NCBI GenBank assembly: GCA_963921935.1
Contig: OY998175.1
Location: 179,525,262-179,589,261, forward strand
Direction: 5' to 3'
Length of the DNA stretch: 64,000 nucleotides
Source of the DNA: Galeruca laticollis
Taxonomy: Eukaryota; Arthropoda; Insecta; Coleoptera; Chrysomelidae
In this document: piece by piece, positions 1-10,872 of the stretch
How the letters are laid out: each line of letters opens with the position of its first letter
Numbering within the stretch: the first letter of the stretch is position 1
The notes under the pieces: generated by a model
Seen by the model: the letters and a program-made list of their open reading frames with translations, nothing else
The model's database searches: none
What the model was told of the DNA's origin: nothing
Position numbers and translations under genes: made by a program

Positions 1-1430
1 ATCAATAATTTGAAAGGTTCAATATACTAATAAAATTTGACATTTCAATTTCATATGACATTACTGCAGAATAGACTTAATGACAGATAGATTTTAAAAC
101 GATTTGAAAAACCAGAATACAGATGTCTCTATTAGCAAATGGCACTTATAAATAAAATAATGAAAATCTCTCTTGGTATATAAAAACGTAAATTTGTAAT
201 TTAAAAAAAAAAAGAATGCTAGGTAACCAAAGGAGAAGAGAATTATTTATTGAAACATTTTAGTTAGTTGAATTTGAAATCCCCATGAGACAACATCATA
301 ATAAGAGTTGTCTCAAATTTAATTTTGAATATTAGGGAATTTATATAATCGTTATCAGTTCAACATATCTTGCCTTTTGTAAAGCCAGTGCGTGTACTAT
401 TCATAAAGAATTACCGCTAAAGTGCAAGTGTTTTTCGCGTTTTCTAAATTATTGATTTGGAAACGTTTGTTCCGGAAATTCTAAAAATACGTTTTTTAGA
501 ATACGTACGAGATCTTCTAGTATCCAGTTTGGTGAGTCCAGTCCATATTATATATTATTCTCGAGAATTAATAGGCCTTTGATCAAAATTATTTCGAAAA
601 TAGATGCATCTTATGATTAAATTATAGTAACGTTACTTATATAAAATTCTACGTCAAGTGCAGACAATTTTGGGAACAGACAATTTACAAGAAAATTTAC
701 GTATTTTACATTGACAGATATCAAGTATAAATTTAGACATTTTGAATTTTCGGTTAAATTTATTTAGATAGGAAGTTTCTAACATATATTGTTTTTAATA
801 TTAAGGTTTGATAGAAAATTCTATTTTTGTTTATGCGTTTATGATATTTTTTGAAGAGTTTTAATTTTTGTAAATGTTATTTTGATAATATATTATATAA
901 ATTTGAATTCCAAATCTCTTTGGCTCTCTTTTCATATTCATTTTCATTATATTTGATAATTTTTATACTATAGAAAATTTAGTATAATAAGTGACATTTA
1001 GTTAATCTCCTGACAGTAAATTCATATATGTCATAAGATAATTTAAATTGTCTTAGTGTATTGGATAAACAGTTACTGTAGATTTGAATAGTGTGATACG
1101 TAATTTAGAAAATTATTTGGAAATTTACAAATTTGAATTATTAGTTGAAATCTTTGATCCCTCCCTGAGAAAAGAGTGAGTTGGTTGGTGTTGTATTGAT
1201 TTATCTTTCATAATATAAAATTTAATATTTATTTAGCCGGGCATATTAATTTGACAACTGCTGTCATTTAAAATGTTATAGGTTATATTTAGAGGTAAAG
1301 GTATTTTCACAATAGTGTAGTTATTATCACAAATTGTGATGACAGCTACAAATTAAATTCAGCGTCATATAAATTCATATTCATATATAAAATATAATAA
1401 AATTAGTAAAACATATTAGATATACTATAA
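1..1430. other. AT-rich region, no gene recognised
   Basis: I see no coding stretch, RNA gene or clear repeat here. The segment ends in primer-site-like sequences at 1434-1507, so its right part could be the LTR of a decayed gypsy-like element, but no second copy is present to prove this. A stretch near 380-532 ends in a good splice-donor match (GTGAGT at 531) and could be an untranslated exon; nothing supports that further. Confidence 0.5.
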
Positions 1431-1433
1431 TTT

Positions 1434-1507
1434 GTCACCCGAACGTGGGGCAAATATTATTAAAGAATATAAGATATATTATAATTTGGTGCCCAAAAGT
1501 GGGGCTC
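1434..1507 (+). repeat. Two tandem copies of a tRNA-Lys-type primer binding site
   Basis: Two copies of a sequence close to the complement of the insect tRNA-Lys 3' end (TGGCGCCCAACGTGGGGC) lie about 52 bp apart: one ending GAACGTGGGGC (to about 1450) and one reading TGGTGCCCAAAAGTGGGGC (1487-1505). Each is preceded by a similar ATATA...ATAATTTG stretch, so about 52 bp containing the end of an LTR plus the primer site appears duplicated. No gag is visible downstream; the repeat cluster follows directly. This is probably a relic of the same kind of gypsy element as at 5.0-7.4 kb. Confidence 0.45.
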
Positions 1508-1527
1508 TTATAGAAATAAAAGGATAT

Positions 1528-1530
<3 letters not shown>

Positions 1531-1562
<32 letters not shown>

Positions 1563-1901
1563 AAGATGTACGAATAGTGCTTGACATATGAACAATAACA
1601 AAGAACAGATTAGTGGGTATTGCACGCAAATAGAAGAAGGGGCTACTGAACAGAGTGGTAACCGCAGACATGCATGTCTCTGGCTCATAAGCATTCATCG
1701 GTACGGCATAACCAAGAAAAGGTGTACAACTTGGGAGCAAGGATGTTAATTGAAACATGAGAAAACACAAACAACGGATTTCAACAAGATAACCAAACGC
1801 ACATTTGTGCCTTCAAATGGAAGATCCCGAGTTTTCAGGACAACAACCAACAGAGACACGGAGGCGTCTATAGCTCTCCCGTCTGAACCTTCCGACCCTG
1901 G

Positions 1902-1953
<52 letters not shown>

Positions 1954-2507
1954 ATGTACGAATAGTGCGTGACATATGAACAATAACAAAGAACAGATTA
2001 GTGGGTATTGCACGCAAATAGAAGAAGGGGCTACTGAACAGAGTGGTAACCGCAGACATGCATGTTTCTGGCTCATTAGCCTTCATCGGCATAACCAAGA
2101 AAAGGTGTACAACTTGGGAGCAAGGATGTTAATTGAAACATGTGAAAACACAAACAACGGATTTCAACAAGATAACCAAACGCACATTTGTGCCTTCAAA
2201 TGGAAGATCCCGAGTTTTCAGGACAACAACCAACAGAGACACGGAGGCGTCTATAGCTCTCCCGTCTGAACCTTCCGACCCTGGAAATATATATATATAT
2301 ATATATATATATAAAGATGTACGAATAGTGCGTGACATATGAACAATAACAAAGAACAGATTAGTGGGTATTGCACGCAATTAGAAGAAGGGGCTACTGA
2401 ACAGAGTGGTAACCGCAGACATGCATGTTTCTGGCTCATTAGCCTTTATCGGTACGGCATAACCAAGAAAAGGTGTACAACTTGGGAGCAAGGATGTTAA
2501 TTGAAAC

Positions 2508-2557
<50 letters not shown>

Positions 2558-2868
2558 CCAGGGTCGGAAGGTTCAGACGGGAGAGCTATAGACGCCTCCG
2601 TGTCTCTGTTGGTTGTTGTCCTAAAAACTCAGGATCTTCCATTTGAAGGCACAAATGTGCGTTTGGTTATCTTGTTGAAATCCGTTGTTTGTGTTTTCTC
2701 ATGTTTCAATTAACATCCTTGCTCCCAAGTTGTACACCTTTTCTTGGTTATGCCGTACCGATGAAGGCTAATGAGCCAGAAACATGCATGTCTGCGGTTA
2801 CCACTCTTTTCAGTAGCCCCTTCTTCTATTTGCGTGCAATACCCACTAATCTGTTCTTTGTTATATAT
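1531..2868. repeat. Cluster of about 340-bp repeats separated by (TA)n, last copy inverted
   Basis: Copy 1 (about 1563-1903) and copy 2 (about 1951-2287) are near identical and in direct orientation. Copy 3 (about 2313-2510) is cut short. Copy 4 (about 2555-2868) is in opposite orientation. Copies start with AAGATGTACGAATAG and end with CGACCCTGGAAATAT, and each junction is a pure (TA)n tract of 20-50 bp. Open frames here change between copies and encode long IYIY runs from the TA tracts, so they are not genes. The arrangement suggests a small element that inserts into TA microsatellites, or that carries one, followed by unequal exchange. Confidence 0.75.
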
Positions 2869-2879
2869 ATATTAACATA

Positions 2880-3326
2880 GAAAGAAACCTGCAACACTCT
2901 GTATATTATAATATGGAATGAAATACTACACACTATAAGCAAATACAAAATTTTAGAATTTAATTTTTTTTTAAATCATCCGAAATAGAGACAATCTGTA
3001 TTATTCATTATTCAATAGAGAAAGTGAACAATAGGTAAACTGAAGAATCATGAAGGAAATTTTCAATACACTTTGTAAATGTACTTATGTGAGGTATATA
3101 ACATGATTTCTAGCCTTTGAGAGAGAGAATTTTGAACGGTACATTACATTATAACAATCTATTTCTCACACAATAAAAGTCAAAACATTCTGATTTGTTT
3201 TCAAAAATAATAATTAGATATTGAAAGAAATTTTCTGATAACATTGTGTAATTATTTAATATTTAATGAAATTGACTGTCTCGACCCTTACTTCGTGGAA
3301 TATGCTCATATTAGTGTTTTTAAATA
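2880..3326. other. AT-rich spacer
   Basis: No open frame, repeat or RNA gene seen. A GCAACACTCTGTATA stretch near 2890 resembles ends of Tc1/mariner-type elements, but no partner was found. Confidence 0.4.
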
Positions 3327-3600
3327 AAACTCAAGGTCTCTAGTTAATTCCACAATATAATACAAGTTATTGAAAATTCTAAAAAATTGACAATTGTTTC
3401 GATAAATCAATATCATCGTCAGAATGACAGAAGTTACATTTCATTTTATGCCAAAAATAACTACTAAACAGGTAGGCATAAAATGAAATTTAACTTCTGT
3501 CATTCTGACGATGATATTGATTTATCGAAACAATTGTCAATTTTTTAGAATTTTCAATAACTTGTATTATATTGTGGAATTAACTAGAGACCTTGAGTTT
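3327..3600. mobile_element. Foldback MITE related to the tyrosine-recombinase element at 52-56.5 kb
   Basis: The two arms (3327-3453 and 3474-3600) are near-perfect reverse complements around a spacer of about 20 bp. The arm sequence, including ATCATCGTCAGAATGACA, TTACATTTCATTT and ATTGTGGAATTA, closely matches the inverted terminal repeats near 53836-54005 and 56240-56425 that flank a tyrosine-recombinase gene. The natural reading is an internally deleted foldback derivative mobilised by that element family. Confidence 0.75.
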
Positions 3601-5027
3601 CATTTAAGAAAACTATTTAATATTTGTCAAGGTAGAAAGTAAAAATAATAACATTAAGTTTATAAAGTATGACATTTGTGAAATGAATTGTCATTCCGAA
3701 TAGATCTAATTGAAATAAAAAGAGCTGTCATTTCTAAATATTTTGGAATATAGTTTTAAGGAAGTAATATATAAGATTTAATCATTTAAAGACTTTAAAC
3801 AGAATGTCCTAGAAGTATAGATGAGCAATTTATAACTTGAAATGAAATTTATCAACAAGAATTTTTATAGCCAATTTTGATTGCTGGAGTAGATTTGAAA
3901 TATTTTGATTAGCGACAAGCGTATTGAAAACTAAAAATATTGAATAGAAAAATTTGTTGATAATGGACACTATTGACTAGGTAGAATTTTTTTTTGGTAG
4001 AAGTGAATGGGTGAGAAGCTAAATTTTTAGAAAAATAATTCAAAACTAATGTAACTCAGCAAATTTATAAATCAAGTAAACAAACCTAGATTTGACAAAT
4101 AGTTGATAAAAATTATAGAGTACTGACCGAAAAATTTCATCTATATAACCAAGTTAAATATCGTATCGTGGGAATGGTGTCTCCACGATACATTTCAGAA
4201 AGGACTGGACTATGGAATTCCATTTAAAATGTATTGATGAAATGTAGTATCAGCTTTGGCTATTATCCAAGCACGACAGGCTGTTTGGCTTTCCAGGAGG
4301 TGATCTAAAAACAATCAATGAGGTGTATTAAAATGGAAGAGTGAACAGGTATTTAAAACTATTTCATTCATATAAGAAAGGTTAAATAAACTTACTTGTG
4401 TTGTGCAAATATTTGAACTTTGATATTTCATATACTCTGGCCATCATTATTTTCGCCATTTTTATTTCATAAACAATTTTGTAACAAGATTCGTTTTTTT
4501 AATGTGGATATAATGTTGCCTATTTTGTAATCACATATAATAATAATTCATTTGAGTGTATGTTTTATTGAATGAATGATCATCATAGATAGTTTTTCAC
4601 TTGAAAAATTTGAAATTATATTGTTGAGAAGTTTCAATTTTTTTGATGGTTGCTCCATCTATATTCAACAGTTGGCAGTATTGACCAAACGTTTCTGAAT
4701 CGTAGAGGGGTTTGAAATCGAGCATACAGGACCGTCTCTAGGATTTATAAAGAAATTAAAGCAAGTATTTTTTGATTAAAAGTTTTTCTTTATTTTAAAT
4801 GCAGGGATTTTATTTTTTGGCGCTCATAATTGAAATTAAAATAGTTTCGTTTTAACATATGAACCCTACTTTGAGATCATAGAGTTTTTCATGCAAGGTA
4901 GAATTAATTTATGACCTATTTTAAAAATTTTCTAATATACCGGGCAAACAAAAACTAATAATTTATATCAACTAAACATTAACAATAATAATTAGGTTTC
5001 TCATGCATAACAAATGACAATAATTTG
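3601..5027. other. AT-rich region, possibly including an LTR
   Basis: No coding sequence seen. Because a primer binding site begins at 5028, the final part should be the 5' LTR or its remains, but its left border cannot be fixed without a second LTR copy. Confidence 0.4.
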
Positions 5028-5150
5028 TCGGCCCAACGTAGGGCAAATTAGAGAAAGTTTATTAAATAGAGAACGTCTATTCATATTTAAACATTAAAAT
5101 TTCTCTCACCAATCTTATCTTCAATAATATTGACGCACGCAACGTGGGGC
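5028..5150 (+). repeat. Duplicated tRNA-Lys-type primer binding site of a gypsy-like element
   Basis: Two primer-site-like sequences, CGGCCCAACGTAGGGC (about 5029-5044) and ACGCAACGTGGGGC (about 5137-5150), lie about 105 bp apart on the + strand, each followed by AAAT. They match the complement of the tRNA-Lys 3' end, the primer of gypsy-type elements. The gag frame starts about 125 bp downstream. The same tandem arrangement is seen at 1.4 kb. Confidence 0.5.
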
Positions 5151-5276
5151 AAATATAAATTTTTTTTGTAAATAATAATAAAAAAGGATTGAAATAATAA
5201 TTTTTGACTGTATTAAAAAAAATTTAATGAATAAGATGAAAAGAAAAATACAGGGAAACGAAGAAAAAAAAAGGAA

Positions 5277-5894
5277 ATGGACGTAATGAGCATGCTTAAA
5301 ATGATAATGAAGAAAATGAACCAATATCATGAAGAAATGATGGGAAAAATGGACCAATATAAAGAAGAATTAATTACAAAATTGGACCAAGATAAGGAAG
5401 AAATAATACAAGAAATAAGAGGAGAGGGGATTGGAAAAATCACAGAAATAGACAATTCACAAATCAACAGAATCAAGGAAATAGAGGAGAAGGAAAAGGA
5501 TTTCAAAGGAGAGATTCGAATGGATGTAAAGATACAAAATCAAAATTTAAATAGAAATGATGATACTATAGAACAAAAATTAAGTAATAAAATGGAAATT
5601 GACGAAGTGACAATACAAAGTGTGATGGAGTTTAAAGAAGTTGAGAAGGAAACAGAAGAAATACAATTTATTAAAATACAAAGACAAATAAATGAGGAGA
5701 TGATAGATAGCAATTTACAGAATCTAGGAAGTGAGGAAGTCATGAAAATTTATGAAAAAGAGATTTATTGGAAAATAACAGACCTAGATGTTAATATATT
5801 GAAACGAATAGTAACATATGGTAAAGGAAATAATAATAATAGGGGGATAAAATTTAATTGGGAGTTAGAGGAAATAAATAAGATATTACAATAG
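5277..5894 (+). CDS. Gag N-terminal part, gypsy-like retrotransposon
   Basis: A 205-residue frame, highly charged and rich in Lys, Glu, Ile and Asn. It begins with a heptad-like repeat (MDQYKEEL, LDQDKEEI) predicting a long coiled coil over about residues 1-60. In gypsy-type elements this position holds Gag, the capsid-forming structural protein. It follows the primer sites and is followed by further gag-like, Asn/Arg-rich and protease segments in broken frames. The ATG at 5277 is the first in frame; an upstream start cannot be excluded. Identification rests on position and composition more than on conserved residues. Confidence 0.55.
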   Translation: MDVMSMLKMIMKKMNQYHEEMMGKMDQYKEELITKLDQDKEEIIQEIRGEGIGKITEIDNSQINRIKEIEEKEKDFKGEIRMDVKIQNQNLNRNDDTIEQKLSNKMEIDEVTIQSVMEFKEVEKETEEIQFIKIQRQINEEMIDSNLQNLGSEEVMKIYEKEIYWKITDLDVNILKRIVTYGKGNNNNRGIKFNWELEEINKILQ

Positions 5895-6260
5895 ACTAAG
5901 GAAGAAATAGAAGAAACCATAAGACAAAACATAGAAAGAATAATTTATGCAGAAAATTTCGAAATGAGATTAAAACTTGGCAGAAATATAAAGATAATTG
6001 ATCCAAGAAATTTTAATAGGCAATCAAAAATGGAATAATAGGAAGTGAGAGTATTATGGGAAATGAAATAATAAAAAGAAGAAACAATAATATGAAGAAA
6101 TTGGAAACGCAAATTTTGATAAATTTATTGGGAGAAATTGATGAGATAGAGAATAACAAAATAAAAAAAGACACAGTGGAAAATTTAAAGAAACTTAGGG
6201 TACAAGAGAATCAAACAATAAGAGAAGAGGATAAAACGAAATTTAGGAAAATAAAATAAA
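5895..6260 (+). pseudogene. Gag middle part, frame-broken
   Basis: After the stop at 5892-5894 the same kind of Lys/Glu/Ile/Asn-rich coding continues in shifted frames, including a 67-residue frame at 6056-6259. This looks like the helical capsid region of the same Gag, broken by at least two frameshifts or stops. No function can be left in this copy. Confidence 0.45.
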
Positions 6261-6469
6261 ATTGAATAATAAGGTTGTATTATAGGACTGGAATCTAGAA
6301 AACTAATAAGGAATTGTAAAAGGTTAAGAAGGGATATAAAAACAACATGTAAATAAAAAGTTTATAATTAACAAATGATAATTTAAAAAAAACATGTAAA
6401 TATAGTTTTGTACATAGATAGAAATTAGGATATGTAAAAATATAATGATGAAATACAGAAATAAATTAT

Positions 6470-6810
6470 ATTAACAGATATAATTACAATGGATATTACA
6501 ACAGAAACAATAATTATAACAATAATTCAGGAAATAACAATAATTATAACAGAAATTTTAACAATCAAAACAACAATAACATAAACTAAAGATATAATAA
6601 TAATAACTATATCAATTATAGAGAACAAAATTACGGAGAACAAAATAACAGGAGTGGACAATATGAAAACCGACAAAGAGAAGAAAATAGAGAACAAAGA
6701 AAAGACTATAGGGAGGAAGAAAGAGGAAATGGAAATGGAGGACAGAGAAGAGTAAACAATATCCAAAGGAGAGAAGAGAGTGATATCGGTAGAACCGGAG
6801 ATAATCACTG
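6470..6810 (+). pseudogene. Gag C-terminal Asn/Arg-rich tail
   Basis: One frame reads an Asn/Tyr-rich run (RYNYNGYYNRNNNYNN...) and then a strongly basic and acidic REEN/RGNGNGGQRR stretch, with one internal stop. A basic low-complexity tail in place of a CCHC zinc knuckle is typical of Gag in the gypsy/17.6 group, where it binds RNA. It sits between the gag helical region and the protease, as expected. Confidence 0.5.
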
Positions 6811-7385
6811 AACAAGGGCCCGACCAAAATTTTGGATCGAGCACATACCAAATGTAAGAAATATCATCTGTACATATGAACATCCAAGGGAATATATTAA
6901 ATTTGGGGAAGATTTGGAATTAAAAGAAATAATGGGATTAATAAAAATTAAATGGGAAACAAGTCAAAATATTAATAGATACAGGTTCGGAAGCGTCCAT
7001 AATAAAAACAAAATTAATAGAAGAAAATATTAAAAATTATGGAAATAAGCTAATCAAAATACCGAAAACTACATTAATAGGAGCAAATGGAAAGAAATTG
7101 TGTGAAGTTAGTAGATCTATAATACAAAGTATTGAATTAAAGGATGGGAAAGAAGTTGAGATGCAATGATTGCTAGTGAATAATTTAGAAACAGACATAG
7201 TTATAGGAATAGATAAATTAACGAAATATAAGCCAAGCATTGATTTTGAAAAGATGGAGATAGAATTAAATGGTAATAGGATTGAATTTGAGGAAGAGAA
7301 TATGGAAGTATTGGCAATTGAAGAGGATAATAAGCAACAATTTAAAATGAAATGTATGATAATGACATTTATTTCTATGGAGTAG
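6811..7385 (+). pseudogene. Retroviral-type aspartic protease, gypsy-like element
   Basis: The frame around 6960 reads ILIDTGSEASIIKTKL, the DTG active site of a retropepsin-type aspartic protease. It is followed by a typical IGANG flap-like segment and, after an in-frame stop near 7168, a conserved ETDIVIGIDKL stretch (the ILG/IIG-type motif near the protease C terminus) at 7170-7385. The enzyme would cleave the Gag-Pol polyprotein. The stop and the absence of any reverse transcriptase downstream show that this copy is truncated and dead. Confidence 0.7.
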
Positions 7386-7929
7386 ATTTAAGTTTCGCCA
7401 TTTTGGAACCTATAAAAACAATCATACATCAGTAAGAGTTATACGAATGCTATTGTGCATAATGACAGTTTGAAAGCTTTCTCCGTACCATTATATGTTT
7501 TATTGTACCAATTGAATCTCTTATTTGTGGAAATAATATTTGCTACATTATTAATTCCATTTTATTGAAACAGAATTTTTTAATTTCTCTAACTAATAAT
7601 TACAACAATTGATGATAGCAATAGTAAGTGAATAGTGAATAATTTTATTTAATATTATTCGTTTTTTTCATGTGCACATAATTATTAATTGTAATAATAA
7701 AATCATTTGTAAATATGTATTTGAACATGAATAAAGTATCTTCTTTAATCTTCAATCTGATACTTCAATCATGCTGTTAGATCTAAGAGACTATCAGACC
7801 CTAGTATATACTATAAAAGTGTTAGGCCACTCAACACAGATAAACCATAGCGAAGCACAAACCTGGCAATCATCTACTATAAAACCAATATATTTTAATA
7901 TATAGTATGTGCAAAGTCCAAGGAAACTC
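7386..7929. other. AT-rich segment with two polyadenylation-like signals
   Basis: No gene seen. AATAAAA near 7698 and GAATAAAG near 7730 could be polyadenylation signals of a retroelement 3' end or LTR that replaced the pol region of the gypsy fragment to the left. This is inference only. Confidence 0.3.
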
Positions 7930-8700
7930 CTAATTTGATGCGTGTCGGTTAGTCGTGGTCATTGTTGAATGGAAGCAATTTTCTCTGGATCCACCGCAAC
8001 TCCTTCATTGCTGCATATATGACCTAGATAACTGACTCGGTTTTGGAATAGCTGACATTTCTTCGGGTTTAACATGACCTGGGCAGCTTGGAGTCGTTTG
8101 AATACATCTTCCAAATTCTTCAGGTGTCAAAAATCTTTCCCAGTACTACGATGTCGTCTAAATAGACCAGGCATATATTCCAAGATAACCCTCTCAAGAC
8201 ATTTTCCACGAGTCTTTCAAATGTCGCTGGCGCATTACAGAGTCCGAATGGCATGACGTTGATTTGCCATAATCCAGATCCGGTCTTCCCTTTGTCTTCT
8301 GGGTCCATTTCTACTTACCAATAACCAGACTTCAGGTCCAAGGAGGAAATCCGTTTGCTGCTGGCAAAAGTGTCTAGCGTGTCGTCGATTCGAGGCAGAG
8401 GATAGCTATATTTCATTGTCACGGTCCATCTTTTTTCTTGACGAGCACTACTGGAGACACTCATGGACTAGTAGATGGTTCTATTACTTTTTCTACTTCC
8501 ATCTCGAATTACTCTTTCAGCTTCCTCTCTCTTCGCTCGTGGTAGTCTTCGGGCTGATTGCCTAATTGGCGTGTCATCACCAATATCGATTTTGTGTTTG
8601 ACTGTTGAGGTTCTATCATTCTTTCCTCCTTTTGGTACGAATAGGTCTCGATACTGCAAGAGAAACTCTCATTTTCCTTTTCTCAGCTCGATTCAAGGAT
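7930..8700 (-). pseudogene. Gypsy-type reverse transcriptase fragment
   Basis: Read on the - strand, the segment 8120-8308 gives GLWQINVMPFGLCNAPATFERL then CLVYLDDIVV: the conserved MPFGLCNAPATF block and the YLDD catalytic pair of gypsy reverse transcriptases. 8468-8659 gives the stretch before the fingers (RQSARRLPRAKREEAERVI). Near 7950-8110 the thumb region reads MLNPKKCQLFQ and LGHICS. Several frameshifts and a deletion of the LVKKKDG part make it a pseudogene. It belongs to the same - strand element as the protease at 9.7-10.2 kb and the gag at 10.3-17.2 kb; RNase H and integrase are missing. Confidence 0.85.
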
Positions 8701-8772
8701 TGACCAGCTACTGATAACATCTGTCCGAACCTGGCATTGGAATTGTCAATGGCCGTTGTTTGGCGAACTATA

Positions 8773-9686
8773 CGAGGTCTGATAAAAAAATAACCGTTAT
8801 TTTCAAATTTCGTGAGTTACGTATGTTCGATTTTCGCATTTTTTTTCTGTTATGTTGGTACATATGTCTGTTATATATGTTGGCAATATCAGCCATTTTG
8901 GATTGTCAGTTTGTTTTTGACAGATAAAAAGGTTAGTCGTGTCTTGGTGTGCTCTTCGATTTTTTACTATTCGAAAAAATTGATCAAAGAAACTGTATTA
9001 AGTTTTGTGTAAAAAATGAAATTAAATGCGCAAGGACATCTGAAATGTTGACTGTGGCATTTGGCGAGTCTACTATGAGCAGAACACAAGTTCAATTATG
9101 GAAGCGTACAGAAGAGCAATTCAAGTTCGGTCAAATGTGTAGGTTTTGCTCACTGTTTTCTTCGACTGCAATGGCGTGGTGCATCATGAATTCTTGCCAC
9201 AAGGTCGTACGGTCAATAAGGAATACTACCTTGAAGTTATGCGCCGTTTGCGCGAAGCAGTTCGTCAGAAACGCACAGAATTGTGGAAAAAGCAATCATT
9301 GATTTTGCACCATGATAACGCACCAGCTCACACATCGATGCTTGTGCGTGAGTTTTTGGCCAAAAACAAAACCGTTATCATGCCTCAACCACCGTATTCA
9401 CCGAACTTGGCCCCCGCTGACTTTTTCCTCTTCCCAAAACTGAAGACACTGATGAAAGGAAAGCGTTTTGCTACGATTGAGGAGATAAAAGAAAAATCGA
9501 AGAAGGAGCTGTTGGCGATATCAAAAAGCGCGTTTCAGAAGTGTTTCGAGAATTGGAAAAAACGCTGGCATAAGTGTATTATATCTGAGGGGGGATTACT
9601 TTGAAGGGAACAAGATAGTTACTGATGAATAAATAAATACTTTTTGAAAAAATTGAAAATAGCGGTTATTTTTTGTTCAGACCTAG
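8773..9686 (+). mobile_element. Mariner element, internally deleted
   Basis: TA dinucleotides at 8771-8772 and 9687-9688 flank terminal inverted repeats of about 40 bp (left CGAGGTCTGATAAAAAAATA; right, in reverse, CTAGGTCTGAACAAAAAATA, both going on to ACCGNTATTTTCAA). The 914-bp length is well below the usual 1.3 kb because the middle of the transposase gene is missing. It is inserted in the - strand gypsy element, between its reverse transcriptase and protease parts. Confidence 0.93.
8949..9604 (+). pseudogene. Mariner transposase with an internal deletion
   Basis: The N-terminal part (FCVKNEIKCARTSEMLTVAF, then STMSRTQVQLWKR) is the DNA-binding domain. It jumps directly to the C-terminal catalytic half at about 9146 (MLTVFFDCNGVVHHEFLPQG), so the first catalytic Asp (TGDES region) is lost. 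The second and third Asp remain (HHDNAPAH and LAPADFFLFP, 34 residues between them, the DD34D signature), as do YSPNLAP and the C-terminal WKKRWHKCI. A frame change separates the two parts. The product cannot transpose, but the ends could be mobilised in trans. Confidence 0.9.
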
Positions 9687-9688
9687 TA

Positions 9689-10260
9689 GACGTCACTGGC
9701 TCCATCATAACTGGTGTACCTTCCTCCATGATTCCATGTAGCCGTACTACTATCATGGTTTCGCTTCGTGCAGGTAGAACGGTATCTTCCTGTATAGCTG
9801 CCAACACCGTGCTGCCTTCATATGGATGAATGGATGAAGGAATACTTCCTCAGAACCAACTTTAATTGTTCTGTTTCTAAAGTCCAATTGGAAACCATGT
9901 AGATTCATTACGTCCATTCTCAGAATCACGTCTACTTCGATGTCAGCTACGATTAACGTATGCGTGAACTTTTCTGCACCAATTCCTAATTGGATGTGTG
10001 TCTCCCCGTGAACGTTGGCACTTTCACCTGTGGCGGTCCGCAGTCGTGTTGGTAGAAGCTTATTCTTGGAGTTTATTATCTCTGGTCGTATAATGGTTCT
10101 AGTTGCTCCAGTGTTTATCAGCGGAGTATATTTCTAGCCATTCACTTCTCCATCTACATATACACTGTTGTTGCGGTATCTGAGAGAAGCTATCAGTATG
10201 AGAGTCTTTGGAACGATCATGTGTCGGTGCTGCCCCCTCGTAGCCGACCCGTTCTAATTT
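9689..10260 (-). pseudogene. Aspartic protease of the - strand gypsy-like element
   Basis: On the - strand from about 10180 downward one reads YTPLINTGATRTIIRPEI, a retropepsin active site in which the catalytic Asp of DTG is replaced by Asn. Then come ATGESANVHGETHIQLGI (flap region), VIADIEVDVILRMDVMN (the C-terminal LG-D type motif) and the linker to reverse transcriptase at 9619-9807. The mariner interrupts the coding order just downstream. The Asp-to-Asn change and stops make it inactive. Confidence 0.7.
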
Positions 10261-10872
10261 TCATGTGACTGGGGTTCTTGGTTTGTAGGAGTCCTGGAGC
10301 ACTTACACGAACTGCGTACATGCCCTAGCTCGCCACAATTCCAGAATCTGATCTTTTCCGGGTTCCTGTCCATCATACTTTTTATCAAACTGACGATCTG
10401 GTCAAGTCTGTCTCGTCACCTTCTTCATGGTTGGTCCTAACTTTATTATAACCCGAAGCCTTCGTGGTTGCTTCATATTCAAGAGCAGCAGTCAATGCAT
10501 CGACCAATGTTTTGGAATGGGCTCTGCATATCGGGGTCACGTAAACCATCAATAAAGGTCTGGATGCCCAGATATTCCATCATGTTCTCTTGGGCTGATG
10601 TATAAGCGAATCGAACTAGTCGGGCAATATTCACTTCATACACTTGAAGGGTTTGAGCTCGCGTCTGCCTTCGGTTCTTCAGCTGGGATTGGTACAAATG
10701 TTCTAGATGTTCGTGGCCATATCGCATGTCCAACCTCCTCTTCAGCAGCTCGGTCATCCGTTTCTTCAGGTGGTCTGAAGTACATCCAAGGCATCTCCCC
10801 GAAGTGCGATGGTTAAGTTTACTGCCCTTCTCTCCGTTTGACCAATTATTCACTCTACTGGTATGCATCAAA
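10261..10872 (-). pseudogene. Gag C-terminal half, - strand gypsy-like element
   Basis: The 130-residue frame 10479-10871 contains a retrotransposon Gag segment: ELLKRRLDMRYGHEHLEHLYQSQLKNRRQ, QVYEVNIARLVRFAY and IQTFIDGLRDPDMQ. This is the conserved capsid motif series of insect gypsy elements. Further downstream on the - strand (about 10330-10300) a single zinc knuckle reads NCGELGHVRSSC, with its first Cys altered. The N-terminal half lies 5.7 kb away at 16.6-17.2 kb because a Mutator-like element has inserted at 10873. Confidence 0.8.

Noticed and set aside
380..540. Possible 5' untranslated exon ending in GTGAGT
   Set aside because: A donor-like hexamer alone is weak evidence; no promoter motif or matching acceptor can be tied to it, and linking it to bestrophin over 45 kb would be a guess.
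1435..2880. Overlapping frames on both strands with IYIYIY runs
   Set aside because: They come from (TA)n tracts and the repeated units; the same peptide recurs by repeat copy, with no start or family motif.
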